Part shown: in pieces, positions 14,000-27,075 of the stretch
Layout: every line of letters begins with the position of its first letter
Position numbering within the stretch: position 1 is the stretch's first letter
Source of the DNA: Chromobotia macracanthus
Taxonomy: Eukaryota; Chordata; Actinopteri; Cypriniformes; Botiidae
Length of the DNA stretch: 64,000 nt
Reading direction: 5' to 3'
Assembly: GCA_036877525.1 (NCBI GenBank)
Contig: JAZGTH010000005.1
Location: forward strand, 8,676,501 to 8,740,500
The notes under the pieces: model-generated
The model's database searches: none
What the model saw: only the letters and a program-made list of their open reading frames with translations
What the model was told of the DNA's origin: nothing
Made by a program: the position numbers and the translations under genes

Positions 14000-16900
14000 G
14001 AGGGGGGCAGGCCACACCCGGCCGGAGGGGGGGTGGCGGCTGGGGAGTGTGGGGGTGGGATTGGGGGGTTGGGGGGTGGAGTCTGCCGAGATTGGCAGGA
14101 AGCATGGAAACAGTCAGTTTGTCACTGAAGAGGAAATGCACAGAAAAAGCAAACTGGCACATTGGTCGGAGGGGCTGGGCTGAGAAAAGGACAAAAAAAA
14201 TGAAAGAACATGAAAAAAAATCTTACCCCGTCAGTATCGCATTCTCGTGAATCATTTTGCTATTGCATTCTGTACTCAGCATTGTGTTATAAGTGTTTGT
14301 CTGTTCACATCATGAATCATATGGGAAGGCCACATTAAAACATCAGGTATCATCTTTTGTCCCAGACAATTTAATATCTAAATATCATATTGTATTATTT
14401 CAGTCATATTACTCAAATATACAACACACTTGCTCCTTTATCTGAATGCACCTCTTAGAAAGGGCGCCCTCTCCTGGTAAATAATAGTACAATACGTCTC
14501 TTCCATTAAACAAGACACTGTAGCCACTCTTTGTTTTTTTCTAACAGCTGATCAGAGGGATCACAGCAGAGGAGTTGATGCTCAAAAGCACTTACATCTG
14601 TGAGCATTAATGCACCAGTCAGGTGCTCTACAGCAAATATAAGCAGTCATGTTCATCACAGGCATTACTGCGAACCGGGACATAAGCTTCACGCATGTTG
14701 ATGATGCCCAGCTAAACACTCTGTGGGTAGATCCCTCCCATATGATTCACATTCATTAAGGGCTTATTGGTTTAACCAGCGTACAAATCAGCTAAGCTCT
14801 CAATACTCTGCTCATCAATGTCATTTCATTTTTTCCTTCATAATCTCTGGCATAGTCTGATCGCTTCATACCACGTATTACAAGCTAAATTCACGACGAC
14901 AGTTTCTGTTTGATGTTTTTATTCTTGACATTTTTTCGAGCACCACATTTCAAGTTTTGTTCTGATGGAAATAACGTATTTACGCACAGCGTAGACGTTG
15001 GCCAAGCATAAACTCGACATTTTCAGTTTCGTTTCAGTTTGTTTTCCTTCACTTATCTCATGTTTCGTAAGTACATGACTGGTCTGAAAATCAGTTCAAC
15101 GCAAAGTAGTCATTATAGTAGACGTTTGAAATGAGTAACTTGGCAATACATACAGAACATCCATTACTAGACACTAGACATCTAATCAACTGTTTATGCT
15201 GTTGTTATAGAGACCAAAATGATGACTAAAGCTGCTTATGTCAGTGGCTTGGAGACAAAACAGCAGTGTGACATGCGGGGCTTGTTCGCACATATCTGAA
15301 CGATCGGTAACAGAGTGATCACATGGTATCGAGCACGTCCTGACCGAAAGAACAGAACGGATCAACTCTTTGATTTTGTTCCTCTGCTTTTGTCTGTTTC
15401 CTTTTACACCTTGATTTACTTCAGCACATCGTACTTGAATTACCTCGTTTTTTGTGACCTCATGTGCTAGTGTTTTAATTTTTCCTTTGTTTCTTAGTTT
15501 TTTGTATATTTGATTGTTTGCTTGCTGTTTGTCTTTCTGCTATGTTGAGCAGGGGAGATTTGAAAAGCAGCGTGTGCTTAAGTACTTAAGAAATTAAGTG
15601 CCACGGTGAAGAGAGATTATTTGTCTTTCGTTAACTTTTGTTTTTTTTGTTTGTTTTGTTTTGCATTAATCCTACCAAACTTGGTATTGTTTTTTTATTA
15701 TTTACTAACCCTGCTTGTTAAAGAGCTTGTGGGTTTGGTCATTTTTGTAAGCTACCTCTAAGTTTCGTTTCGTTTGGTTGTTTTTCGTTCGCAGAAGCAC
15801 ATTTTGGGTGTTTGCGTTTTGCATATAACGTCATCTCATGCTTTCAAGCGTTCAAATTTGTAAGCAACAAATATGAAAGGGTAAGATTTAACTAGAACTG
15901 GTAATAGGAAAAGTGATAAGTCATAACCTTCCCTATCAGAGCCCTCTCCCCAGCCCTGTAAACCTTACCTTAAGAGCAGAAAAGAGATTTTTGAAGCCTT
16001 AAGCCTGGGGTTGGAGTTGATCCGGGAGGTGTATGGAACAAGTGAAGTGTAGTACTTTAAAGTAAAAAAAAAGATAAACTTGAAAATATGTGAATAGAAT
16101 TGTAGTTTTGTAATGTGAAAAAAATGAAGGTTCACCAAGTTTGAACCACAAAGGTCAAAGGTCATATGCAGCAGTGCATTGTGCGTTGGACAATTGGGAC
16201 TGCAAGTGTTAATCAAAAACGAAAGGAAGAAAAAAATAAAACCTGTCAGTTGACGTTTCTTTGTATGAGTGTAGTCCTGAGCAAGAGCCAACAGAGGCCA
16301 TTTGATATATAAAATTGTGATATTTTTGTATTAAGTGTCAGTCTTTTTTTCCATTGGTTGAGGTTGCAGCGGGGCAAAACTTTGTAGTTCTTTTTTTATA
16401 TCCTTATTCTCTCGTTTGAATTGTTTGCCTTGCTCCTCTTTGGTAATGTTGGACCGTGTGTGATCCTATAGTGATAAATGTTGCTTTCTGGATGTCAATA
16501 CATTGCAGGTGAAGGACTAAATCAGCCACATTCTCCTTTGTGAAAATAACAACAAAAAATAATGTGATGCCAATGATCAATTACATTGCACACAGTATCT
16601 CAAACAATCATATTGCCAACGTTTTGTTTATTTTACTTGAAGTGACTAAAAAAGAAGGGATGGTTGAAGACGCATCACAGAAAATGTAATTGTCGTGTCT
16701 TGCCGTTGTTTTCTGGAAAACACTGTGAGTTCGGGGAACTTTTGCCCCCCTGTGAGAATTAAAAACAAGTAGCTCCATGAAAAAGGCAGAAATGTGTGTT
16801 TTGTTCTGTAAATGGATAATGTAAGCTGATGTTATGTGGTTAAAACAGAGTTTGCAATATGTGGCAACAATACGAGATGTTAAGTCACATACCGATGTCA

Positions 16901-18470
16901 CTGTTCTCGAAATTCTTTTTGTTTTATTTTTACCTTGAGTGTGTTTTCACACAGTGTGTGTTTGAGAGTGTGTGTGAGTGTGTGTTTGTGAGAGATGCAC
17001 ATTAGTGTCAAATGCACTAATTGGTAAGTCATAATCTATTACCACTTTTTCTCTCATGGTGATTAAAAAATATTGGCATTGATATAGTTCTTCCCTCAAT
17101 GTTCTTATGATGTTTCTGTAATATCTTTGTGCCTAAATGAAATTGTTCAACAAATTGTCCACATATATCTGCTTAGTTTCTGTATTTTCAAAAGAAAATT
17201 ATTGGTGTCTTCAGGGCTCCAGGGGTGTCATGATGATGTCATGATGATGTCAGACTGGAATAGCGTATCCTTACTTCAAGTTCTCCTACAAGTGACTAAG
17301 CCAATTGAACGTGAGGTAAAAAAGTAATTAGCTTTTTTTGTAAATCAGAATTATCATTTGGTCTATTTTCAGTGGATTCACTGGTGACCGATCAAATGCT
17401 GCAATATAGTAGTGTTTTATACACAGTTCAAGAAGAAAAGTTACGTAAACAAGCGAAACATTCCATAAATTGGAATATGCGTGTTTTTCACAATAAATCT
17501 CCTGCTTTGAGGGAAAAAAATCTTTGTTTGAGAATCAAACTTCTTTTGACTCCATTTTCTTGTTTTTGGTCTCAGCAACAGGTTTGCTGATTAAACCTTT
17601 CAGCAACATCCCTGTAACATTCTGTGGGTTGTTGAAACAATTTTACTGCCCCTACTTAACATGTTTAGTTGTTGGTTAAAGTACTTATTTTAAAGAAAAG
17701 CAGCAAGCCAGGTGTCATCATTGCATCCCTGGGGTTGGCTCACTGTGTTCCAGTGTGGTGTTCTAGAAAGAGTAGCCATTTCATACTGTGTTGCCATGCA
17801 TGTGCCATTGAGGTTGAAACTAAACTGTTTAAGTGAAAGCAAAGCACCAAGACATTGTCTTTTTTTTATATATTAGCACTGAGGACCAATTGCCCTGTCG
17901 GACCAAGCATAACAAAGCTTTTTATGTAACAAAGCAGTTTCTCTTTCTTTTTTGTCTTTACCCACATTTCTTTCCTCTTTTTTTCCTTTGATAAACTCTG
18001 TCTACTGTATCTCCCTCTTCCCTGGCTTGCCTGTATTTTTTTTTTTTTTGACAGCACAAGTGCCAGTCCAGTTACTCTTTAAGAACATAGTGTTTATGTT
18101 TCTGGGTTTTCATTTTTGTTTGTTCTGTTGTTGTTGTTGATTTGAATTGTTATAGTTACGTCTACCTCAGCACCTAATCTTAGCCTAATCTTAGAAGGTG
18201 CCCAATTATTATTATTATTTTTTGTTTGTTTTTCTTCCTGTTGGTTGACAATTGTACACATTTTAATTTGCATTAGAGCTTTGCAACGGTCCTTTTGTCT
18301 TTTCCAGCAACATGCTGTTTTTTGTAGCACTGCGTTCTGCGTGTCGTGCTGCAGAGTTTCCTGATCAGTAGTCTTTCTTTCGGTGTAGGATCAGACACAT
18401 CTCTTTGTAACATTTCAGTGTTCTCTGATGGAGTGTGGAAAAAAATAAAGAATTTAAAGAGACTGAATGC
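14000..18470 (+). other. zbtb16: 3' UTR of zbtb16
   Basis: After the zbtb16 stop codon there is about 4.4 kb with no credible coding region and no splice-like structure, ending near an AATAAA. It begins with a G-rich run (14001-14085) and then becomes T-rich with many poly-T and GTTT stretches. An earlier AATAAA near 16233 could give a shorter form. The exact cleavage site cannot be read from sequence alone. Confidence 0.6.
18444..18449 (+). terminator. zbtb16: Poly(A) signal AATAAA, probable distal end of zbtb16
   Basis: A canonical AATAAA is followed by AT-rich and then T/GT-rich sequence. It is the best distal candidate in the long UTR. A further AATAAA near 18655 is an alternative. Confidence 0.45.
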
Positions 18471-21400
18471 TGCAGGTTTCTTCTCAGTGTTGTCACTAAG
18501 TAAATTTTGTGCCTTTAATAGTGAAAGATATTTTTTACATCCTACTAACAGTAGATTGTTTTGTAGTGTTTTTGTTTTGTATTTTTTTTTTATTTATGAG
18601 TCTCAAAATAACAATGTTCAGTTGTATTCCTTAAATCTGCAGTTAGAACAAAAAAAATAAAAAATGGATAGAAGTTTGTCTGGCTTTTTCGTGTGTACCA
18701 CTTACAGTAGATTATTCGTTTACATGGACAAATACAAGCAGATAAAGGAGAAGTTTATCCAAAAAACAAGTCAACTATTACATACCCTCCTGTCTTTCGA
18801 AACCTGTGTGATCGTATTTCTGTTGTGGAACACAAAAAGTGTTACGAATAGCAAAAGGTCCGAAATGGTCATTTCCAAATATTAAAAGTGAATAGTGACT
18901 ACACCTGTTTTTAAAGACAGGGTAAATATTTTGTTAATACCAGCTGAGGGTGAGTAGATGCCGTAAAATTGACTTATGTTGTACTTTGTTTCCATTATTT
19001 GTTGTTTTCACTATACAGGCGACCTGGAGCTTTTAAAATAATCAAATAGTGATATACAGGTGAGACGGAGCAACATGTCATACATAATATGCATGGTTTT
19101 TTGTTATAATAAACATAAACCATTACTAATAAGCGTGATTCAGCTTTATTTGTTAAACACATTTTTATATAATCATTTAAAGCAGGAAAACACTTCTAAA
19201 TATGCGTAAACATAAACACTGTCCAGCTAGCATCATCTGCATCTGAGATGTGACCAAAGATGTTCTTAACCGGAGTGATACAGTTTAGGAAACAGTTAGG
19301 AAGCAGTAAAAACAAAACCCAGGGCTGTGAGACTGAACCTCATACCATCACATTGGCCTATAAATCCCTGAGATGGCAAAGTAGAGTCACTCAGGTAGAG
19401 TATCATTAAGAGAGCAGGTTCTGTTCCTTTAACTGCCTGCTCTCATTACCATTCAGAGGGAAATAGACTGAAACAAAAGCAGTCTCTGCTTCTCTTTTAT
19501 TCTGGTGGGAGACGAGCTAAGAATACAAACCTCGCTGCTTGCATGCGTTCCTCTATCTGCCTGTGTTCATTACATAGAGCTCTGTGTTAATACCGGGAGC
19601 CATCTGAGCAAATAATGGCAATTCTCTGCTATGCAAATGCTCCCTCCGGTATTGTGTGTGTGTGTATCTGTGTGTGTGTGTGTGTGTGAGTTATGATCCT
19701 GTTGAATTATTGTAAACATCTGCCAGTGTTAGCAGGGTAGACCCAGCAGAAGCTCGGCATATAAGCGCTGCTGTATCAGGGTTTATTGGTGATGTTCGCA
19801 TCACGGGTATGTTAGATGAACAGACGCGCTTAAATGCGATCACAAATGAGGGACATTTATTTGCGCATTGAACGTGTAGTATTGCATGATAGAAATTGAA
19901 TACAGGAAGAGAGAAGAAAACAGAGAGTCTGTATGCAATAAAATACCAATTCTGTCTGCTTGTTTGTAGTCCGACTGTTGGTGCATGATTTTATTGAATT
20001 AGAGTCTAATGAAAGGCTGCTGTTTCCTCTAACCTTACAACTATCTTTGGAAAGCATGTGCCTCAAATATAAACACAATGCTTACCTCGGTGCATCAAGC
20101 TAATGAGTCTTTTAATTAGTTCTCTCTCATAAGATGAAGCAGATTTTTTTTTAAATGATAGTCTGAGAAAGACAGCAGGGTCCAAATTGTATATTCGCTT
20201 TGCTAGGCCTTAGGAAGCCAAGCATCATTAGGGGTGCCAGCGCTGGCGTGCTAGAGAAGGTCATGTGACCTCAGTCATGGGGTGCAGGGTGGGATAGGTT
20301 TGGGAAGCTGGGGGTGGGTTGGGGTGCATGAATGCGGTTTTGCCACTGAATAGCTTTTGTGCAGCGAGCAGGGGATCCCATCTTTGGATGCTCTTTGACC
20401 CAGATATGATCTAATGGACAAGGAAAGTTTAGACACTGAAGGACTGAATGGAGGATGCAGTCTTGTCCAAATCCCTTCGGTTGGGTTCCCAGCTAAGCTT
20501 TGCCTGCAGGCGTAAGCAGACCAAGCCGTAACCAGTGGATGACCTCCAACAGATGAATTTGCAAAACAAGTAATGTCCTATAAATGCCACTTGAAGCCAT
20601 TTGTTATGACTTTGTGTACAGCTTTTAGGAATTACATGGGCAACTTTGGCTTGCCAACATTCCGTTCTTGGTTGATAATGACATTCCCGGAATCCTATTG
20701 TGTACGCTTCGAATGCACAAAAGACTTTGCTGTATTTCTTATTACAGATACCAGTGTAAATGAATCTCTGGTATGTGATGATGTCCACAGCCAAGCCTGT
20801 GTAACATCAGTCATGCAATTGCATGGCCTTAGAAGCCCTCTGCTGGTCAAAGTTGAGTGCAAACATCAAGGGCCTGTCAAATCACAGCTACTCAAATTTA
20901 GCCATGTTAACATTGTTATTTTAATGCTAGTGATCATAATGAATATAAAAGAAAATGTTACAGCCAATAAGTAAATTGTTTATGTTAAGAGTGCCGCATT
21001 TGGAAAAGTCCAAAAGTCTGAGACGTTGTTGAAAATGTGGAATTTAAAATCTAATTTAACCCTGGAAACAACATTCCCAAATCTCATGCTGGGATAACAT
21101 GGATCATCAGGTTTTGCGCAAACATGCCAGCTTGAGAGCATGCTGTCATTAAACAAAAGAGGGGCCTACCAAAAACAAAACAAATTCTTGACATTCATTG
21201 TAATCTCCCAATACAATTTACAAAAGTTATGTTAACAGCATGATTTGTATATGAAAAGAAATTAAATTACAATGCGAAATAGTTTTCTCAGACTTCGGGT
21301 CTCCACTGTAGGACAAATTGTTGTTTCTTATAAAACGTCAACATTTGATGCAACAAAAATTAATAACTAATTGCAAGATTATCACGGAAATTCAGCACTG

Positions 21401-22601
21401 TTAGCAGGCACAACACAGACCCAGCATGTTGACAGGCAGGAGAGATGTAGCTGCATTGATTGTATTGGGATCAATGCTCCCATTTACTGTCTAACTGATT
21501 TTTTTTTCTTTAATTATGTAGGGTGTCGATGGCATTTATCCAATCACCCCAGGCCTGCTGAGTGCATTCCCAGTGAGGTGAAAATCTTTACAATTAGTAC
21601 ATTTAGTGTCAGTCCACAGGCAATGAACAATAGTCAACAGCCCTCTGGGCTAGAAGAGAAGGAAAACAATACAGACATACACAACTGTGTCTTGATCAAA
21701 CATGTCAGCATATATAAATACATACACATTACTGGAGACCTTAATCAAAGGGCAGATTTCAATAACAGCATATATATTTTTTTCTAGCTGTACTACAGAT
21801 AGATTTACCAAGCTGGCAGAAATTAAATGAAATGGAAAGGTATAGGAATCTAAAACATAGATTGTTGCCACGATGACATGAAAACTGTCACAATATACAA
21901 TTTCAACCATTACATATAGTGAATTAAAAGTGTGAGCGCGTGTTTTAAAGCATGTTTCTGATTAATCTAAAGCAGAGAAATAGGTCAACATTACACCGAA
22001 AGACTCGAAGCTCCAGGCACAATATTCTGATGAAAGTTGAAGAAGAAATGTGTATTATAAGACAGTGAGTTCCAGTAATCTGATTGGATAAGTGACATTC
22101 CAAAAGCACTGATATTCTGCATAACTGTACAGGAGCATCTCATCTTCTTTGGCTTTGTTTGGAACTATTTTCTTTGGCAGAGCAAAAGTAAACCAAATTG
22201 CTGGCCATATTGACTGGAATGTAAGTTGCTTGATATGATCTTTTTGTTTATCAGACTGTTTTATTAAAGCACTATCACACTCACAATTGTGCTGGTGTAC
22301 TTAATATCAGCATGGCTATGATCAGCTGTGGCCTCGTGCCTGTGGCCAGATCACAGCCCTGGTGATGTTTAGTACTACAGCATTCCTGCTCATGTGATAC
22401 TGCCTGAACTGCACAGTTTGTAATAAAAAATCAGTTGTACATTGTACGGCAGTTTGAAGAGCTGTCATGGATCTGGTGATCACAGCGGTCCACAAGTAAT
22501 AACTTCTGATTTGAAAGCACATTTTTGCTTCATGCTCAACAAGTTATTCTGCTGTAGATAACAATCACATTACCAGCACAGTAACTACATCAAACACTGC
22601 A
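18471..22601. other. Intergenic region between the converging zbtb16 and htr3a genes
   Basis: No gene is supported here. zbtb16 (+) and htr3a (-) converge on it. The part at 19400-19800 is less AT-rich and contains an octamer-like ATGCAAAT at 19631-19638, so it may hold a regulatory element. A (TG)n tract lies at 19653-19688. Reading frames of 60-138 codons in this stretch have no domain, no signal and no splice context. Confidence 0.6.
19653..19688. repeat. (TG)n microsatellite
   Basis: A TG dinucleotide array interrupted once by ATC, in intergenic DNA. Confidence 0.9.
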
Positions 22602-22607
22602 TTTATT
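22602..22607 (-). terminator. htr3a: Poly(A) signal of htr3a
   Basis: TTTATT on the + strand reads AATAAA on the minus strand, about 52 bases after the htr3a stop. A short 3' UTR would result. Other AT-rich candidates exist further downstream near 22260. Confidence 0.4.
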
Positions 22608-22658
22608 TTAAGCAGCGAGATCGAGTTGGCGCCTTCCATCTGTGATCTATCTCTGTGG

Positions 22659-25600
22659 TCAGGCGTTCTGCCAAACGGACCACAGTGTGCCTAAAGTGAT
22701 GCTGTAGGCCAACACGGCGAGCAGGTAGACCCTAAACAACAGCACGTCCAACACATACCCTACCTGCAGCCACTCCTTTGCAATTTCCCTGCTCTCGTCT
22801 TTTTTCTCCAGGAACTGACGGATGGTGGTGATCTCATGCAAGATGCTGTCCATAACAGGAGGGCTGGTGTCCCTCACAGTCAGTCCCAAGCCCAAGCTTC
22901 TTCCTGTGTCCCTGGAGCCCTCGCAGCTGTGATGGTTGCAGCGCACTGTTTAAAGAATGACAGGTGATTATCAAAGCTTGTTGCAAAATACAACTTACAA
23001 TGCTAACTGGGTTTTGAAATGTGCTAGCTGGTTCTGACTAAAGATGGTATGACCAACTGGAAGCTGTTTGTTTCTGATCCAGGATGGTCTACAAGATAAT
23101 AGTTTGAACTTGCTACCATGTTGAAATCAGCTACTATGTTCCAAAACACACACCAGCTGAAACTGGATTTCCACCAGGGAACACAAACCACCTTGTGGCT
23201 GCATCAAAATTTTACTGCAATTACCTGAACTCCCACCTGTGTTGAGGTTGTTCTCTTTGTAGAGAGGGAGGTCAGATCCCTGGGAGAGGAGGGAGCAGAA
23301 CTTCTTATTGCGAATGCAGAGCAGCACAGTGGCTTTCTCCAGCACCAGGTGCTTGACCCACTGGGGCACATGGGACTGCAGATCCTGTTTGTGTACCAGC
23401 CTCACGATCAGAACGGTCTCTGTCAGACTGATCACCAGCAGGGCCATGCACACCACAAAGTACACACCTGCACACAGACATAAATGAAATTTTATGCAGC
23501 ATTCCCTCTGAATTTTGTTCTATGTATTTTTATTGGACAGTGTTCAGCCATGCAAAGAGCCACATGCAAAGAACAAAGAAACCCAATAAACGTTAAAAGC
23601 CCTAATGCAGAACATTTCTTTGTTAGTCTGTTTATCACTTTTTACACAGTAAGTAAAAAATAAATATAATGCATATCCTCAGTGGGCTACTGTATGTTTG
23701 TAAGTGATCATTATTTTCATAATTACATTTAGTTGCCACTATGGACTTAAAATCTTTGGATCACTTTAGAATGCTTTTTTTTTTATCTTGAGCATCTCTG
23801 CACAAGCTTTCTCACAGCTTCAGTTGTTGCATGCTGAAAATCAATGGACGTGGACTGACTCCAGCTGAAACAATGCCCATTCATTTAGCTCTGATTCAAG
23901 AATCCTCTAGCTTTTGCTCACACACGTTGAGTCTACATCTGCACAGAATTCTCTTTTTGTCTGTATGAGAGTCGCTGCAGAAAAAAGGCCCAAGGAAACT
24001 GTAGGCCTAAACATACATGGGAATACCACTTGCTACAAAAGATATAGGACATGTAGACATGTACACACATAATAACATGCTTCAATCTGGAATTTTTTAA
24101 TGCTAAAGTTATAAAGCATAAGGTTATATAACTATATATAACATACTGAAAACCCATGTATAGAAACTGTAAAATGTAACTAATTAAAGACAAATTATCT
24201 TTTGACTATTTGTATCCAAAAGTTTCCACCTTTATTGTACTTACTAAAAGTAAAAAGGTTTTTTAATGATATCCTGAAATCTGTTATGTTAACTTTAGTT
24301 GAAGCTAAAATAGTTGTTTCATTATAGTTGTTCGTGGACACTGACTGCGCTTGCACGCAGTTTTTCTTCATCAATAAGAACATTGTACAATGAAAATGCA
24401 TTGCTTAGGCCAACAGCTCTTAAAGATTGCAGTGAGTCACAAGGATGAAAAACAAAAACTAAACAAAAGAAATTAAATTAAATGTACATTATGATGAAAT
24501 ATGTCATTGAATTTATAGTCTAAATAAAATGGATGTGTTTACCGATGAGAGGGGTTCCTATGGCAGTAGCTGGCAGGGTGTCAGAAACAATGATGAGGAA
24601 GACAGAATATCCTAAGAGCAGAGTGATTTTAAAGGACACTCTCTCTCCACTGTCTGGAGGCAGGTAGAACCCAACAATGTCCATCAGCATCAGGAATATA
24701 CTGGGCAACAACAGGTTGACTGTGTAGAACAAGGGTCTGCGTCGGATCACAACCTGGTTATCGTAAAAAAATCAGCGATGTAAAGATATATTTTTAGTTA
24801 TACTTTAGGAGTATGTCACTGCTTGTCCACTTCAATATAACCAATCATTTGGTTTGTATTTTGGTTTGTATCACAATTAGTGATACATTTTCAACAAATC
24901 GTTAATGTACTTAGCTGTACTAGCTTAGCAGTATTGTTTATTTGGAGGTTTACAGCAGTTCTTTTGTTTCTGGCTGTTAAAAAAGCTTTTATCTGTGACA
25001 TTTTTCATTTGCAAGTGCAAATGGATTAGTTTGACGTTATAGTGTTACTCACATGGAACTTCATTTCAGCATAGAAATCATCCTCATCCACACTGAACTG
25101 TTTGTATTTGGAGAGAACATGAAGCAGCTCCCATTCTCCTTGGTTCATGAACACATTCTTGTCTTTCTTTACTTCCTCTGGCGTTCTTATTAGTGTGATG
25201 TTGATGTCTTTAGCTACAGGGCAAGATCAACCTGTCAGTTTTACTGTAGATCGATAAAACATACTTCACGTGCTACTTGTTTCACGTGCTCAAGTAATTT
25301 TAGCATTTTTAAAATAAAACTCCATTTCCCAAAAACATACTTATTTCTGCGATAAATGTGCTGTTTTGAAATAGCAACTTGATGGTTGTCTGTGTTTAAT
25401 TAGCTTTCATGCTTCAGTTTCCTGCATAATTGAAGATCGCTTCTCTCAAAATCCTTTTAGACTTGGATTGCAAGTGTAGGTGGATTTCGCTGTCACTGAC
25501 GACAATAGATTGCTCTCCCAAGACTGTACTGAAATGTGTTTACTTACTTGTGTGCAGCCAGCTCTGGAAAGTCAGGCTACAACTTTGGACATCAAAAGGA

Positions 25601-27075
25601 AAATTATAGATGTTGAGGGAACAGGCAGTCACCACCTGGATGGGCTTATAGTTGCGCACAAGCCCGTCATGGCCTACATAGACGTATGGAATATCGGGAG
25701 ATTTTCCTACATCCACACTGCACATAGAAAGCAAGGAAGAAAACAGGGTTTAGCTCAAGAAAGCAACTTATGACCTATTTTTAAAATAAATTAATTTATG
25801 CCAAAAAAGTTTGTGATTTTTGCAGAAAACTACTGCAAAGCCTAAATGATATGAGATGCAGACTGATGTAAAATTCAGATTTAAAAAAACACTTACAATT
25901 CATTGATCAGAATATCTGGAACCCAGACATTGGCAGTAGGTATGGAAATTTGTCTGACGTCATCAAATTCCTCAGGATTCCACACAAGGAATTCATCTGT
26001 CCATTGCTTTAGGAAGAAACGTACATAAAATGCTCACTGTATGAGAATGTTCTAATGTTTAAAGCTTTGAATGTATATATTTCCATATCATTTCTTTATG
26101 GTTCAGCACCTAGAGTTGGGTACCTCTGCAAAGACCTCTGCATTTGCAACATACCAGTTTATTAGATACTTGTACTTGTACTTGTAATACTTTAATAATG
26201 CAGAAGTGTATATTTATATCGTAATTTAAACTTTTTAACCTCAACATACCTGTCTGTACCACACATATGTTGTCAAGACCTGGTTTTTCTCATCCTATGT
26301 TGCATAAAAGTACATAAAAGTAAGTATATAAATAGTCAGTTGTATGAATTGTAAACAAGGGAATGTTCTTAACATATATTAGTTTAAATAAAAAAAAACA
26401 GATTGTTGAGACTTTTACTCACCACATTGAGAATAGCATAAACCATTAAATCAATGGCCACCGTTGTTGATTGTCTCCAGTCTCGGACAGGTCGAACCCC
26501 TTTCTTATATCCAGCACTTAAAAATTCATTTATCCGAACCAGCGTGGCATTGGCAAAACGCCCAGGGTTGTTGCCCAGCTTCTTCACTACACCAAGAGTA
26601 TAAAAGGCTATTATCTTTTCCTTACCTAAGTAGAAATACCTATTTCTATTAATTCAAAATTAATAGAAATACCTGCATGCAAATTAATGAATAATGACAA
26701 GCATGTTGGCAGTATCACAAAACCTGAGCTATTCCTGCTGCATAGCATTTTGATAATGTAACCACACTGTACATTTGATTGTGCTGTGCCACTCCCAGTA
26801 TTCAGAGTAGTGGTCGATCAAAATTGGTCTTTCAATAGCCATTTTTTAAAACTTCAATCAGAACGTAGCCAAAATACTGTCTAGCTTGACCGTTCACTAG
26901 GTTTCAAGACCCAGCCTTTGAGTAATGTGATTATTCAGTATGATATTTGGCCATTCTTTTGTCTTTTAGCTCTAGTTAGTGAAGTCAAAAGCTTTATGAG
27001 AAAGTTACCTGAGCAGGCCACTGTAGCTCCACACAAGGAAACGCAAAGAGCTGTCCAGAGTGCTGAAACATTCAT
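22659..27075 (-). CDS. htr3a: htr3a, serotonin receptor 5-HT3 subunit A
   Basis: Nine minus-strand exons: 27075-27009, 26586-26423, 26294-26250, 26006-25897, 25717-25548, 25213-25053, 24753-24543, 23467-23225, 22945-22659. They join in frame to 485 aa, close to mammalian 5-HT3A. Exon 1 encodes a hydrophobic signal peptide from ATG 27075. The protein is a pentameric ligand-gated cation channel subunit of the neuronal plasma membrane, opened by serotonin. It has the 13-residue Cys-loop (CSLNIYNFPFDVQSC), the binding-site aromatics of loop D (VWYRQ), loop B (SWLHT) and loop C (FYAEM), and the pore helix GERVSFKITLLLGYSVFLII with the -1' Glu that favours cations. The M4 end is LAVLAYSITLGTLWSVWQ. 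Loop F has Ile where human has Trp (TLIR against SLWR). In the MA helix the three positions that are Arg in human are Arg, Lys and Gln. htr3b lies upstream on the same strand. Confidence 0.95.
26641..26671. repeat. Perfect 14-bp inverted repeat in htr3a intron 1
   Basis: TATTTCTATTAATT at 26641-26654 is exactly complementary to 26658-26671, with only three bases between. It lies 55 bases upstream of the htr3a exon 2 acceptor, on the transcribed strand. It could form a very tight hairpin or cruciform, or be a MITE end relic. Confidence 0.9.

Noticed and set aside
20429..20974. Overlapping open frames of 121 and 133 codons on both strands
   Set aside because: They have no domain, no splice or promoter context and no codon bias, so they are chance frames in intergenic DNA.
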